From NCBI GenBank assembly GCA_964604165.1, contig CAZRYF010000008.1, positions 62,001 to 126,000 of the forward strand: a DNA stretch of 64,000 bases, read 5' to 3'. Source of the stretch: JAYZDK01 sp964604165 (GTDB lineage: Bacteria > Myxococcota_A > UBA796 > CAJQPC01). The position numbers were made by a program, and so were the translations under genes. Of the stretch, positions 24,146 through 32,998 are shown one piece after another (positions within the stretch are counted from its first letter, which is position 1; the number at the start of each line of letters is the position of its first letter). The notes beneath the pieces were generated by a model. That model saw only the letters and a list, made by a program, of their open reading frames with translations, was not told where the DNA came from and ran no database searches.

Positions 24146-27100
24146 ATGTCTGTTGCCATCCGATCCGCCCCACTCTTTCTGCTCCTGGCCCTTGCGCCAG
24201 CCCTTGCCCTCGCCCAGGACGCCCCCGGGAGGACCGTCCCGTCAGAGGAGATTGTGGTGGAAGGGGTGGCTACCCGGCCTGCCAAGCCTGACCTGACGTT
24301 TGTGTCGGAGCCTTTCAGCTTGGAGACCCTGGTGTTCAACCTGCCTTCGGGGCTGCGGTTGATGTTTCAGCAGGACAACACCCTCCCGGCGGTGGCCATC
24401 ACGACCACCTTCGATGTGGGCTCCTCCGATGACCCCGAGGGCGAGGAGGGAATGGCCCACGTGCTGGAGCACAGCTGGTTCTTGTCGACCCAGCCCGACC
24501 TGCCCAAGATCTGGACGATGCAGCAGTCGGACATGGGCTGCAGCCTGAATGCTTTCACCAATTTCGACAACACGGTCTACATGTCCGTCTGCCCGGCCCG
24601 GGAGCTGCAGCGCATGCTCCAGTTGGTTTCCTATCTGGTGATGGATCCAGTGCGGGAGGTGACCGCCGAGCAGCTGGAGAACGAGATCGAGGTGGTGCGC
24701 AACGAGATCCGGATGCGTTCGGAGAACGGCAACATTCCGTTCTTCCCGATCTACGAATTCATTGGCAAGCACACCTACGGGGATGACCATCCCTACCACC
24801 GACCGATCGCCGGGGACCACGAGTCGGTGCGCAACATCACCGTGGAGTCCATGAATGCCTGGGTGGATGAGAACTACAAGCCCGAGAACGCTACCATCAT
24901 GGTGGTGGGGGATTTCAATGCCACCGATGTGCGAGAGGTGATGACCTGGATCCTGGCCAACATGGACCCCAAGATGATTCACCCCGACCTCACGGACGAC
25001 TTGATCGCCTTTGCCCCCCGGGAGGGCATCACCAAGCCGGATCGCGACAACCCGGAGCACTGGTGGCTTGTGGCAATGGATCCGGACAACCCGGACCAGA
25101 TGCTGGCCGATGTGCTGACAGCCGAGCTGCCCGTGCGGGCGCGTGAGTTTGCAGGGGTTTCGGTTCCCGAGGTTCGGACCAAGGAGTTTGGGGTCTACGA
25201 GTCGACCGTGGAGGATCCCTGGGTCGTGGTGACGTGGCCCTTGCCCCCTTCCTACCAGGGGCAGGACACCCTGATGCGCATGACGGGTATGACCATGGAC
25301 ATCGTGGCCAATGGCATGGGCTGGATGAACCACTCCCCGGTCGAGGATGTGGACTCGAATATCAAGGAGTGGCAGGGCTGCGGTCCCCTGGATGGGAAGT
25401 ACGGCACCACCATGATGTGCGCGGCGACGGTCAAGGACGCGGACAAGAACCCGGAACACACCGCGGAGCGGATCCTCGACCAGTTCTACATGTTCTACAA
25501 CCCGGACTTCCAGAAGCAGCTCTTCAACATGTACGGGCGGGTCAAGATGGACAGCCTTGCGGCAACCTTGCGATCTCTGGACCTCTACGCCAGCGTGGGG
25601 GCGGGTCGGGCCACGGACATCTCTATTTTCGCCCACTTCATGGGCCGGCCGGACATCCACTCCAGCTCCATGAACGAGACCATGAGCCTGGAGCTGGGGG
25701 CGGTGCAGGGCATGATGGAGCAGTACATTACCCGAGACAAGGCGGCGGCGTTCATGGTCAAGCCAGTGGAGCGCGAGGATCTCCAGGAAGTTTCAGCCGA
25801 GGGCACGGACCACTACGCGGTGTCCGGGCTGGGCGCTGGCGAGAATCACACGCTGCCCCAGGAGGCGATCAGCCCGGATTTGATTCGGGATGCATTTGTC
25901 GGGCCGGACCTCGACAAGATCAAGGACTACACCTTTTCCAACGGTCTGCGGGTGGTGGTGATGCCGCATGGTGAGGCCCCCATGGCCATTGCCTCGGTCA
26001 TCACCCACGGGGGAAGTGCAAACGATCCCACGGGGCGGGAGGACTTCGCGTGGGGTTTTTCTGACTGGAACCGCGAGGATGCCCTCACGGTGGCGGGCCA
26101 GTGGCTCGAGGGCCGGACCGAGTCCTACGAATACGTGACCCTGAAGGGTAGCTCCGGGAACCTGGACGGCATTCTCTGGATGCTGCGGGATGCGGTGGAC
26201 AACCGAGAGCAGGCGGTGCGAAACAAGGGGAGCTGGCTCGAGGACAAGCAGGACGACATCGTGAGCGATTTTGGGGATCTGGACTTTCATGTCAGTGATC
26301 TCCGGACGGGCCATGTGAACCCGGGCCACTTCGAAGCGTCCTGGGACCACGCGGACCTTGAGCGTCTCGCCAAGATGACCGGAGGAGATGTGGAGGCCAT
26401 CATCGCGAGCCGCTGGCAGCCGTCCAACGCTACGCTCCTGGTGGTTGGAAACGTGGACCCGGACGAAGCTCTGGCCCAGGCAAAGGCCTATTTTGGTGGC
26501 TGGAAGCCCGGGAGAGGTGTCCAGCCGTATGTGGTGGGTGAACCGGCCGCGCCGAGACCCGAGAGCGGCCAGAAGGTGTTTGTGCTGGACAAAAAAGGCG
26601 TGACCCAGACCGAGGTCACAATGGCCTGTCCCGGCTACTTCAATGGCTACGATGCCTGGCCCGCCCACGGGGTGCTGAGCACGGCACTGCGCAATGCGGC
26701 CACGGACATTCTGCGGGAGACCAGTGGGGTGGTGTACTCCCCCTATGCGGCCTCCAGTGCGGATCTCTCCAGCGCGATGGTGGTGTTCCAAGCGCCGGTC
26801 CAGAACTCGGCAGCATCCTATGCCCGAGAGACTTTTGTGAAGTTGGCCAGCGACATTGAAGAGGGAGGAATCGATGCGAAGTACTTCCGGTACTCCCAGT
26901 GGACCCTGGCGAACCAGATCGTGTCGGGGCTTCAGAGCCAAGATCAGCTGTACAGCTACCTGCGCGGGCTGATCGGGGCTGGAAAGTCCTGGGATTACAT
27001 CGCGACCTATGAGGATCGACTGGCGGATATGCAGTCGGGTGATCTCCAGCAGACCCTCGGCAAGTGTGTCGACAACAGCATCACCACCTTCGCAGGTCCG

Positions 27101-27313
27101 GTGGATGTCGTGACCGCCCAGCTTGACAAGGCGGGCTTGGAATACGAGGTCGTGGACTGGAAGCAGCGCGGGTACGACATGCATGCCGAGGTGGACCCGA
27201 AGGGGGCTGCCAAGGCCGCCAAGAAGCGTGCGAGAGCCGAGGCCAAGAAGGAAAAGGAAGAAGCCAAGAAGAAGGCCAAGGAGGCCGAGGCCAAAGAGGC
27301 CGAGGCCAGGTAG
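24146..27313 (+). CDS. M16-family zinc peptidase, two-domain, secreted
   Basis: A 1055-residue pitrilysin-type (M16) protease with signal peptide (MSVAIRSAPLFLLLALAPALALA). The inverted zinc motif HVLEH is at 105-109, with the distal Glu in LENEIEVVRNEIRMR. A second M16 half begins near residue 590 (KDYTFSNGLRVVVMPHGEAPMAIA) and lacks the HxxEH motif, as usual for the inactive half. The extreme C-terminus is a 35-residue Lys/Glu/Ala-rich helix (KKRARAEAKKEKEEAKKKAK), which is not part of the family. The ATG at 24146 follows GGGAGA; the frame extends upstream to 24002 but without a signal. Probably degrades peptides in the periplasm. Confidence 0.92.
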   Translation: MSVAIRSAPLFLLLALAPALALAQDAPGRTVPSEEIVVEGVATRPAKPDLTFVSEPFSLETLVFNLPSGLRLMFQQDNTLPAVAITTTFDVGSSDDPEGEEGMAHVLEHSWFLSTQPDLPKIWTMQQSDMGCSLNAFTNFDNTVYMSVCPARELQRMLQLVSYLVMDPVREVTAEQLENEIEVVRNEIRMRSENGNIPFFPIYEFIGKHTYGDDHPYHRPIAGDHESVRNITVESMNAWVDENYKPENATIMVVGDFNATDVREVMTWILANMDPKMIHPDLTDDLIAFAPREGITKPDRDNPEHWWLVAMDPDNPDQMLADVLTAELPVRAREFAGVSVPEVRTKEFGVYESTVEDPWVVVTWPLPPSYQGQDTLMRMTGMTMDIVANGMGWMNHSPVEDVDSNIKEWQGCGPLDGKYGTTMMCAATVKDADKNPEHTAERILDQFYMFYNPDFQKQLFNMYGRVKMDSLAATLRSLDLYASVGAGRATDISIFAHFMGRPDIHSSSMNETMSLELGAVQGMMEQYITRDKAAAFMVKPVEREDLQEVSAEGTDHYAVSGLGAGENHTLPQEAISPDLIRDAFVGPDLDKIKDYTFSNGLRVVVMPHGEAPMAIASVITHGGSANDPTGREDFAWGFSDWNREDALTVAGQWLEGRTESYEYVTLKGSSGNLDGILWMLRDAVDNREQAVRNKGSWLEDKQDDIVSDFGDLDFHVSDLRTGHVNPGHFEASWDHADLERLAKMTGGDVEAIIASRWQPSNATLLVVGNVDPDEALAQAKAYFGGWKPGRGVQPYVVGEPAAPRPESGQKVFVLDKKGVTQTEVTMACPGYFNGYDAWPAHGVLSTALRNAATDILRETSGVVYSPYAASSADLSSAMVVFQAPVQNSAASYARETFVKLASDIEEGGIDAKYFRYSQWTLANQIVSGLQSQDQLYSYLRGLIGAGKSWDYIATYEDRLADMQSGDLQQTLGKCVDNSITTFAGPVDVVTAQLDKAGLEYEVVDWKQRGYDMHAEVDPKGAAKAAKKRARAEAKKEKEEAKKKAKEAEAKEAEAR

Positions 27314-27316
27314 AGG

Positions 27317-28249
27317 TCAGGGCAGGGCTTGCCAGGCGCCTTTTGCCGAGCTGCCTTCAGGAAGCAGCGACTGGCGTACCAAGGTGGCGGCGACCGCTTC
27401 CCAACGAACCTCTGTCATGGCGCCCATGCCGTCGGTTCCCGTGACAAACGGGCGCTGGGCGTCCGTAATGCAGCCGATGAGGTCGGGTCTCATCCTATCG
27501 TTCAATCGCGAGATCTCGGCGTTGCCACGCCCGGGATCCGCCAGGTAGGCCTCCCAGGATCGGTGGGTGGCTTCCACGAATTGCGGCGCCCAGGCGGGAA
27601 GAGGCTCGGGCAGCGCCAGCAGGGAGCCGTAGGGATTCCAGCCGGCATCCGCCGCCTTGAGAAAGGTCACCTCGGCCCCTTCGGAACGGGCAATGCACGG
27701 CTCGGAGGTGATGTAGGCCTGCTGAATGGTGGAAGGCTCGGTGAGAAAGACCCCCACTTGTCCGCCATAGGGAACCGCCTTGACCTTGCCGTCCCAGCCT
27801 TGCTGGTTCCAGAGGAAGGTCTGAAAGGGTGATCCCACCTCGATGGCCACGGTGGAACCACTCGGAATGTCCTCGAACCGGGCGAAACCTCTGACTGCGT
27901 GGGCCATGAGGCCCTGGGGGTTGAGCTGGAAGGCGGGCCACACGCCCACCGCGTGAACCCCCTTGGAGCGCTTCAACAGCAGGTCGTCGGCGGCGCTGAT
28001 GGCGGCCTGGACCTTGCCTGTCTCCAACAACTCCAGGGTGGGGGCCCCGGGTCCTCCGGGAACAATCTCCACCGCAAAGCCCGCGGAAGCGTAGTGCCCG
28101 CCCAGTACACCCTCATAGAACCCCCCAAACTCCGGCTCCGGGTACCAGTTCAGGGCCAGCTTGACCGGAATCTCCTTGGCGGGAGGCGGTGCATGGGGAT
28201 CGGGGCCCGCAGGTTCGCTGCCACAGGCCAGAAGGAGCCAAGCGATCAT
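27317..28249 (-). CDS. ABC transporter substrate-binding lipoprotein (NMT1/THI5-like)
   Basis: A 310-residue lipoprotein with a minimal signal (MIAWLLLACGSEP). The mature N-terminus VKLALNWYPEPEFGGFYEG matches the first strand of NMT1/THI5-type binding proteins, which bind pyrimidine, riboflavin or sulfonate ligands. ELLETGKVQAAISAADDLLLKRSKG and YITSEPCIARSEGAEV fit the periplasmic-binding-protein type II fold. The ATG overlaps the permease stop (ATGA). It is the last gene of folE-ATPase-permease-binding protein. A hydroxymethylpyrimidine (ThiY-like) ligand is possible; the link with folE is unusual. It converges on the M16 gene. Confidence 0.85.
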   Translation of the reverse strand: MIAWLLLACGSEPAGPDPHAPPPAKEIPVKLALNWYPEPEFGGFYEGVLGGHYASAGFAVEIVPGGPGAPTLELLETGKVQAAISAADDLLLKRSKGVHAVGVWPAFQLNPQGLMAHAVRGFARFEDIPSGSTVAIEVGSPFQTFLWNQQGWDGKVKAVPYGGQVGVFLTEPSTIQQAYITSEPCIARSEGAEVTFLKAADAGWNPYGSLLALPEPLPAWAPQFVEATHRSWEAYLADPGRGNAEISRLNDRMRPDLIGCITDAQRPFVTGTDGMGAMTEVRWEAVAATLVRQSLLPEGSSAKGAWQALP

Positions 28250-28998
28250 GAAGAGCCTCCCGGGTGCCAAGTGCCAATCATACGGCGCTCCGCCCAACGC
28301 ACCGCGGCAAAGAGCCCGAGAGCCAAAAAGGTGGCGACCCCGATCGCGGCAAAGCTCGCTTCAGTCCGCGCCCCCCGCAGCGCGGCCATGGCCAGGGCCC
28401 CCAGGGAGGGCGGGTCCCCGAAAGACCCCACAAATTCTCCCACCACCGCCCCGATCACTGACAACCCGGCGGCGGTTCGCAACCCCGAAAAGAGAAAGGG
28501 AAGGGCGGTGGGAAGCCGGAGCAGGAGGAGCTCCTTGCTGCGGCTGGCCCCGTGCAATTGAAACAGCTCCAGTTGCTCCTGGGGTACGGACCGCAGCCCC
28601 AGGTTGGCCCCTGTGAGAATGGGGAAGAACGCCAAGAGGGCCGCTGTGGCCACAGCCACAGGCACGCCATACCCAAGCCAGACCACCAGCAAGGGGGCGA
28701 TGATGACAATTGGAACTGTCTGCATGGCCAGGGCAAAGGGGTAGAGGCCCCACTCCAGCCACTGAAACCGCTGGAACGCAAGAGCGCCGCCGAGCCCGAC
28801 GCCCAGCGCCAAGAGGAGTCCCAGGGCAGAGGAGAAGAAGGTGGTCCACGCCGCGGCCCAGAGTCTGTTGTGGGGCCCTACCAACTCCTGGGCGACTTCA
28901 GCAGGAGACGGAAGCAGAACCGGCGGGTAGCGCGTGGAGAGGAGTCCCCAGATTCCCAGGATCCCCAGGGCGACGAGCACAGGCAGGAGACGCCTCAC
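28246..28998 (-). CDS. ABC transporter permease (SsuC/ThiX-like)
   Basis: A 250-residue permease with about six membrane helices and the EAA loop LFQLHGASRSKELLLLRLPTALPFLFSGLRTA, typical of the taurine/sulfonate/nitrate/HMP (SsuC/TauC/ThiX) class. PFALAMQTVPIVIIAPLLVVWLGYG is the usual central segment. It overlaps the ATPase gene and the binding-protein gene by 4 bp each. Substrate depends on the binding protein and is unknown. Confidence 0.92.
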   Translation of the reverse strand: MRRLLPVLVALGILGIWGLLSTRYPPVLLPSPAEVAQELVGPHNRLWAAAWTTFFSSALGLLLALGVGLGGALAFQRFQWLEWGLYPFALAMQTVPIVIIAPLLVVWLGYGVPVAVATAALLAFFPILTGANLGLRSVPQEQLELFQLHGASRSKELLLLRLPTALPFLFSGLRTAAGLSVIGAVVGEFVGSFGDPPSLGALAMAALRGARTEASFAAIGVATFLALGLFAAVRWAERRMIGTWHPGGSS

Positions 28999-29717
28999 AG
29001 GGCGCTCTCGATTTGCTGGACTTGGGCGCTCGTTCGGGGATCGTGGCGCAGATCTGCGCCCCTGGGACGAGGGAGATTCACAAGGAATTCTGCCTGGACA
29101 ATCCCAGGTTGCCCTCCCAGCACTACCACCCTGTCCGACAACCGCACGGCTGCATCGATGTCATGGGTCACCCACACCACGGTGTGGCGCCTGGCCCGCC
29201 ACAAGGCCAGGAAGTCCTGTTGCAGACGGTGGCGGGTCAACGCGTCCAGGGCCGCAAAGGGTTCGTCCATGAACAGCAGATCCGGTGCGGTTATCAGGGC
29301 CCGCGCCAGGCCGGCACGCATCTGCATGCCGCCGGACAACATCCGCGGGAGCTTCTCCCCGTCGTGGCCCAGACCGACCGCGTCCAGGGCGGCCTGGACC
29401 CGGCTGGTGCTGGCGCTCCCATCGCCCGTCAAGGCCAGCGGCAGACCCACATTGGATGCCACAGTTCGCCACGGAAGCAGGTTGGGAGATTGAAACACCA
29501 GCGATCGATTGCTGGCTCCTCCACTCACGATCCCCTGGGTGGGGGACAACAAGCCTGCCGCCAGGCGAAGGAGCGTGGACTTGCCACAGCCTGACTCGCC
29601 CACGACGGCAGTGATTTCTCCTTGACGGAAGACCAGCTTCAGACCCGCGAAGAGGGGGGGGTGGTCGGGCCAGTGAAAGTGGAGATCCGAGAAAGACAGG
29701 GCTCCATCAGCCATCAC
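28995..29717 (-). CDS. ABC transporter ATP-binding protein (SsuB/ThiZ-like)
   Basis: A 240-residue ATPase partner of the permease. Walker A is GESGCGKST, the Q-loop region is LVFQSPNLLPWRTVASNV, the signature LSGGMQMRAGLARAL, Walker B LLFMDEPFAALDALTR, and switch WVTHDIDAAVRLSDRV, the pattern of the SsuB/TauB/NrtD family. Its start overlaps the end of folE by 11 bp. The signature has Met in place of the usual Gln (SGGMQ), as in several members. Confidence 0.93.
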   Translation of the reverse strand: MMADGALSFSDLHFHWPDHPPLFAGLKLVFRQGEITAVVGESGCGKSTLLRLAAGLLSPTQGIVSGGASNRSLVFQSPNLLPWRTVASNVGLPLALTGDGSASTSRVQAALDAVGLGHDGEKLPRMLSGGMQMRAGLARALITAPDLLFMDEPFAALDALTRHRLQQDFLALWRARRHTVVWVTHDIDAAVRLSDRVVVLGGQPGIVQAEFLVNLPRPRGADLRHDPRTSAQVQQIESAL

Positions 29718-30225
29718 GGATGAGTGCCTCCAGGCGGTCAGCGTTGCCCCGGCCCCGAATGGCCTGGGTCACCACGGTGGCCCGGCTGTGGGTGCCTCGC
29801 ATTTCCATACACATCTGCCGAGCCTCCAGGCGCACGAGCACCACAGACGCAGACAGCTGGTCCAACAGGTGATCCGCGAGCTGGCTGCCCAGTCGTTCTT
29901 GGAGTTGGGGCCGGGTGGCAAAGTGGTTCAGGGCCCGGACCAGGCTTCCCAGGCCCGCGATGCGTCCGGCAGGAACGTAGGCGATGGTGGCGGACCCGAA
30001 GAACGGTAGCAGGTGGTGGGCGCAGATGGAGTAGAACGAGATGTCTCGCAAGACCACCGGGTCGGATCCCGGCGTGGGAAGCGTGAAGACCTCGTGTCCC
30101 TCCAGGGGAGTGGCAAAGGAGCCAAGCAGCTCGGTCACCAGTTCCGGGGTGCGGTCCAACTCCGGATCGCCGGAGAGACCCACGGCTTCCAGGAAATTCT
30201 TCAGATGCTCCGCGGCGTTGGACAT
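29707..30225 (-). CDS. folE: GTP cyclohydrolase I-like protein (divergent FolE)
   Basis: A 172-residue FolE-family protein, shorter than typical enzymes (about 190-220). The zinc ligands are kept: Cys68 and His71 in SICAHHLLPF and Cys139 in QMCMEMRG. RDISFYS and the guanine-binding QLQERL are also present. By eye-alignment to E. coli FolE, Lys136 corresponds to Ser94 (GLGSLVR) and catalytic His179 to Gln137 (ARQMC); the Glu after the first Cys is Ala. The enzyme may be altered or specialised. AAGGAG precedes the ATG at 30225. It starts a four-gene operon with an ABC importer, an unexpected partner for a folate or preQ0 enzyme. Confidence 0.85.
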   Translation of the reverse strand: MSNAAEHLKNFLEAVGLSGDPELDRTPELVTELLGSFATPLEGHEVFTLPTPGSDPVVLRDISFYSICAHHLLPFFGSATIAYVPAGRIAGLGSLVRALNHFATRPQLQERLGSQLADHLLDQLSASVVLVRLEARQMCMEMRGTHSRATVVTQAIRGRGNADRLEALIRDG

Positions 30226-30291
30226 GGGTTCTCCTTGGATCGCCATGGTACCGCGTCAGGCGTTATGTGGGGCCGTCTCCGAGGAGGGGGC

Positions 30292-31035
30292 ATGCCGTAC
30301 ACGCCGTTTTTCACCTGCGTCGAACAGGATCGGGTTCTTGAGGATGTGGTGGCGAGGGCCAAAGGGGCCGGCGCGGATGGGGTGAGCGTCTGGGATTTGG
30401 ACGGGTGCCTGTTCGACACCCGGCCGCGCCAGGTGCACATCTTTCGCGAGCTGGCGGGGCAGCGGGGCTGGACGGAGTTGTACCGGGTGACTCCGGAGCA
30501 CTTTGAAGATTGGGATCTTGTCCGCACCCTCCTGAACGCCGGCATCGAATCCCCCAAGGTGGAGAAGTTCGCCGAGACCGTGAAGAAGTTCTGGTGGGAC
30601 CGGTTCTTTACCAGTGACTACGTGATGTTCGATCACGCGATGCCCGGGGGGCCAGCGCTCGTGCGGCGGGTGGCCGAGGCGAGGGGACACGTTGTGTACC
30701 TGACCGGAAGGGACGAGACCATGCGGGCCGGCACCGAACGCAGCTTGCGGCGGTTTGGCTTTCCCCTGGATGGAGACCGGTGCCGCCTCATGGTGAAGCC
30801 GGATTTTGAGACCGACGACACACTCTTTAAGGGAGAGGCGCTGGAGACCATTTCGTCCCTGGGAACGCCGTCCCTCTTTCTGGACAACGAGCCCTCCAAC
30901 GTGAATCGGTTCAAGGACGACTACCCGGACGCCAAGGTGATCTTCGTGGCCACGGATCACTCCGGCAAGCCGGTGACTCCCTACGACTCCATCGATCGAA
31001 TTGACGGGTTTCTTTCCAGCCAGGGGCCCCAGTAG
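30292..31035 (+). CDS. HAD-superfamily hydrolase
   Basis: A 247-residue HAD phosphatase-like protein. Motif I is WDLDGCLFDTR with nucleophile Asp35 and acid Asp37; motif II is YLTGRDET; motif III Lys is in FKGEALETI; motif IV is LFLDNEPSNVNRF. A helical cap lies between motifs I and II (residues 45-115). GAGGAGGGG directly precedes the ATG. It is divergent from folE across 66 bp. The exact substrate, probably a small phosphorylated metabolite, cannot be told. Confidence 0.87.
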   Translation: MPYTPFFTCVEQDRVLEDVVARAKGAGADGVSVWDLDGCLFDTRPRQVHIFRELAGQRGWTELYRVTPEHFEDWDLVRTLLNAGIESPKVEKFAETVKKFWWDRFFTSDYVMFDHAMPGGPALVRRVAEARGHVVYLTGRDETMRAGTERSLRRFGFPLDGDRCRLMVKPDFETDDTLFKGEALETISSLGTPSLFLDNEPSNVNRFKDDYPDAKVIFVATDHSGKPVTPYDSIDRIDGFLSSQGPQ

Positions 31036-31044
31036 AACGGCTTG

Positions 31045-31464
31045 CTAGTTGAATTCCTCGTCCTCTTGAAAGGACACTGTGTGCGCGACGGGGGAGCCGT
31101 GGTGAAGGGTCAGCCGCCAGCCGTCTTCGGTCTTGAGGAATAGGTTCGTGGCCGCGACCTGGGCGTGGGTCGTGGCTTCTTCCACCACTGAGTAGATGTT
31201 CTCCAGGCAGGTGACCCGGGCGAACTCCCCGTGGCATTCAATTGCGAGATCACTGATCTCAAACCGCATGTAGGCGGAGTTTTCGAAGATCGCCTCCCAG
31301 CTCTCGGAGATGGCCTCCCACCCCCAGAGGACCTCCCAACCCGGGTGAATGCAGATGTCCTGTTCGCGCTGTGACCAGCACCCTGCCATGACCTTGAGGT
31401 CCATGGATTGAAAGGCCTCGTAGAAGGCCCTGTTCGCAAGCTCAATGCCGCTCTTTTCTGTCAT
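31045..31464 (-). CDS. SnoaL/NTF2-like protein
   Basis: A 139-residue single-domain protein of the NTF2-like superfamily (SnoaL_3/DUF4440 kind). Signature parts: FYEAFQSMDLKVMAGCW, CIHPGWEVLWGWEAISESW, TCLENIYSV, and the final strands GWRLTLHHGSP. The pocket includes CIHPGW. It converges with the HAD gene (9-bp gap) and lies upstream of rpmB in reverse order on the same strand. Members range from isomerases to simple binding proteins, so function is open. Confidence 0.87.
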   Translation of the reverse strand: MTEKSGIELANRAFYEAFQSMDLKVMAGCWSQREQDICIHPGWEVLWGWEAISESWEAIFENSAYMRFEISDLAIECHGEFARVTCLENIYSVVEEATTHAQVAATNLFLKTEDGWRLTLHHGSPVAHTVSFQEDEEFN

Positions 31465-31507
31465 GAGCGTGTCCTGGAGCTGTCAGCCCGGAAAAGGGGC
31501 TCGCCGC

Positions 31508-31744
31508 TCAGCACTTGGAGAGGTCCAGGCCCGCCTCCTTGGCGAACTCGGACAGACTCTTCTTCCGAAGGGTGCGCAGGGCACGGGTGGAGAGCTTGAG
31601 CTTGACGTAGCGGTTCTCCTCATCCCACCAGATGCGTCGTGTCTGCAGATTGGGGTTCTGGCGAGACTTGGTCTTGATCTGGGAGTGAGAGACCTTGTTG
31701 CCGAAATTCGGGCGCTTTCCGGTCAACTGGCATCGACGGGCCAT
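31508..31744 (-). CDS. rpmB: 50S ribosomal protein L28
   Basis: A 78-residue L28 with the standard start MARRCQLTGKRPNFGNKVSHS and the KTKSRQNPNLQTRRIW segment. Length is normal. GGAGG lies five bases before the ATG. No rpmG (L33) is next to it. It has two Cys (6 and 78) but not the zinc-ribbon set of C+ forms. Confidence 0.97.
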   Translation of the reverse strand: MARRCQLTGKRPNFGNKVSHSQIKTKSRQNPNLQTRRIWWDEENRYVKLKLSTRALRTLRKKSLSEFAKEAGLDLSKC

Positions 31745-31849
31745 GGGGGCCTCCAGGGATAGAATTGCTGTCGGCACTTTGAAGACCGACGATCCGCTGG
31801 CGTTTAGCATGCGATTCCATGCGCGGCAAGCTGTGCCGTCCTGGAAAAA

Positions 31850-32044
31850 CTAGCGGATCACGTGGATCGCATCGAGATCGACGTCGATGTCCACCACACC
31901 GCGTTCTTGCGGCTCCTCCTGGTCGGCCTCCGGGGCGCGATCCTCCAGGCCAGGGGACGGAATACCGATGCGAAGAGGCAGTCGATCCCCGTTGGGGGCC
32001 TGCTGATCCTTCCGAATCTTGTCGATGATGAACGCATCGAGCAT
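31850..32044 (-). CDS. Small acidic protein, conserved-hypothetical type
   Basis: A 64-residue protein: MLDAFIIDKIRKDQQAPNGD, then a Pro-rich stretch (LRIGIPSPGLEDRAPEA), then a very acidic end with DIDVDLDAI. AGGAAG lies five bases before the ATG. I recognise the MLDAFIIDxIR start and the acidic VVxIDxD end as a pattern of small proteins seen near ribosomal genes in delta-proteobacteria, but no function is known to me. It is divergently placed with nothing and probably monocistronic. Confidence 0.65.
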   Translation of the reverse strand: MLDAFIIDKIRKDQQAPNGDRLPLRIGIPSPGLEDRAPEADQEEPQERGVVDIDVDLDAIHVIR

Positions 32045-32117
32045 GGGGCTTCCTAAGAGTCGTCTTCTGGAAGTATAGACACCGCACCGGGGTGCGACAA
32101 GGGCTGCCGGGCAACGA

Positions 32118-32140
32118 AACTGAAACCTTCTGTCGGAAGG
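32118..32140 (-). terminator. Putative Rho-independent terminator after the DUF2520 gene
   Basis: On the minus strand CCTTC-CGACA-GAAGG is followed by TTTCAGTTT, starting two bases after the TGA of the gene ending at 32143. The stem is short (5 bp), so strength is moderate. Confidence 0.5.
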
Positions 32141-32142
32141 CT

Positions 32143-32904
32143 TCATTCCATGGAACGGATCATTTCCTGTGCGACTTCAGGGGTGATCTGTCCGCCTTCC
32201 GAGAGCATCCCAACGGTCATTGTTCCCATTTGCCGGTAGAGATCGGCCATTTCGGGGTGCGAGTCCTGAAGGGCGTCAAGGTGCCCCTGAACCGTCCCCG
32301 CGTCCCCCCTGGGAAAGGGGCCTGTGAGGGCGGATGCCGGATCGTCCAGGGCTTGTCTCAAGCTGGCTTTTGCGAGGGGCAGGAGCATTTCCCGGGCGGT
32401 TCTCGCATCTACGCCCGATTCTTCCAGCACGCGGCCTGCCCCGGCCAAAAGCGTGGTCGCGAAGTTTCCCGCCAGCACCGCGGCTGCGTGGTAGAGCCGC
32501 CGGTCTCCTTTGACATGAACGGGAAGGGTGCCCAGCGAGAGCGCCAGCGTTGTTGCGGCCTCCACGGCCTCAGGATCACCCGCGATGGCTGCCCGCACGC
32601 CCTGCATGGGAGGGGTGGCCACCTCGGGCCCCGGGAAGCTCTGAAGCAGGTGTAGGGAGCCAGCGGGACGGTGGGGGCGAAGCACCTGGAAATCCAGTGC
32701 GCCGCTGGCATGCAGGACGATGGGGCCGGGTGGAATCTGGGCGGCCAACTCGGCCACAGCCTCGTCTCGCACCATGAGCCAGAGAAGGTTTGACCGGGGA
32801 ATGGGGCGGCCCCGCTTCCAGGGGGTGACCCGGTGGCCAGCGGAACGCAACAGAGGCACGAGGGTGCGCCCGAGGCGTCCCAAGCCAAGCACGGCGATGT
32901 CCAT
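32143..32904 (-). CDS. DUF2520 Rossmann-fold protein
   Basis: A 253-residue protein with an N-terminal NADP-binding-like Rossmann motif (AVLGLGRLGRTLVPLL) and a C-terminal helical domain (YHAAAVLAGNFATTLLAGAGRVLEESG) that together define the Rossmann-like/DUF2520 family, related to ketopantoate or pyrroline-5-carboxylate reductases. VLHASGALDFQVL and GSLHLLQSFPGPE are typical. GGAGG lies six bases before the ATG at 32904; an extended frame to 33939 is shadow of rbfA/truB. In many bacteria this gene neighbours panB/panC, but here it stands alone, divergent from rbfA. Confidence 0.87.
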   Translation of the reverse strand: MDIAVLGLGRLGRTLVPLLRSAGHRVTPWKRGRPIPRSNLLWLMVRDEAVAELAAQIPPGPIVLHASGALDFQVLRPHRPAGSLHLLQSFPGPEVATPPMQGVRAAIAGDPEAVEAATTLALSLGTLPVHVKGDRRLYHAAAVLAGNFATTLLAGAGRVLEESGVDARTAREMLLPLAKASLRQALDDPASALTGPFPRGDAGTVQGHLDALQDSHPEMADLYRQMGTMTVGMLSEGGQITPEVAQEMIRSME

Positions 32905-32998
32905 CAAGACCTCCAGGCTGGGAGGGGAGTAACCGTCGGTCTCTCCCGGAGGAGGGCTTGGCGGCAGATGCTTGCCGCAATAGGCGGGCGAGAATCCC

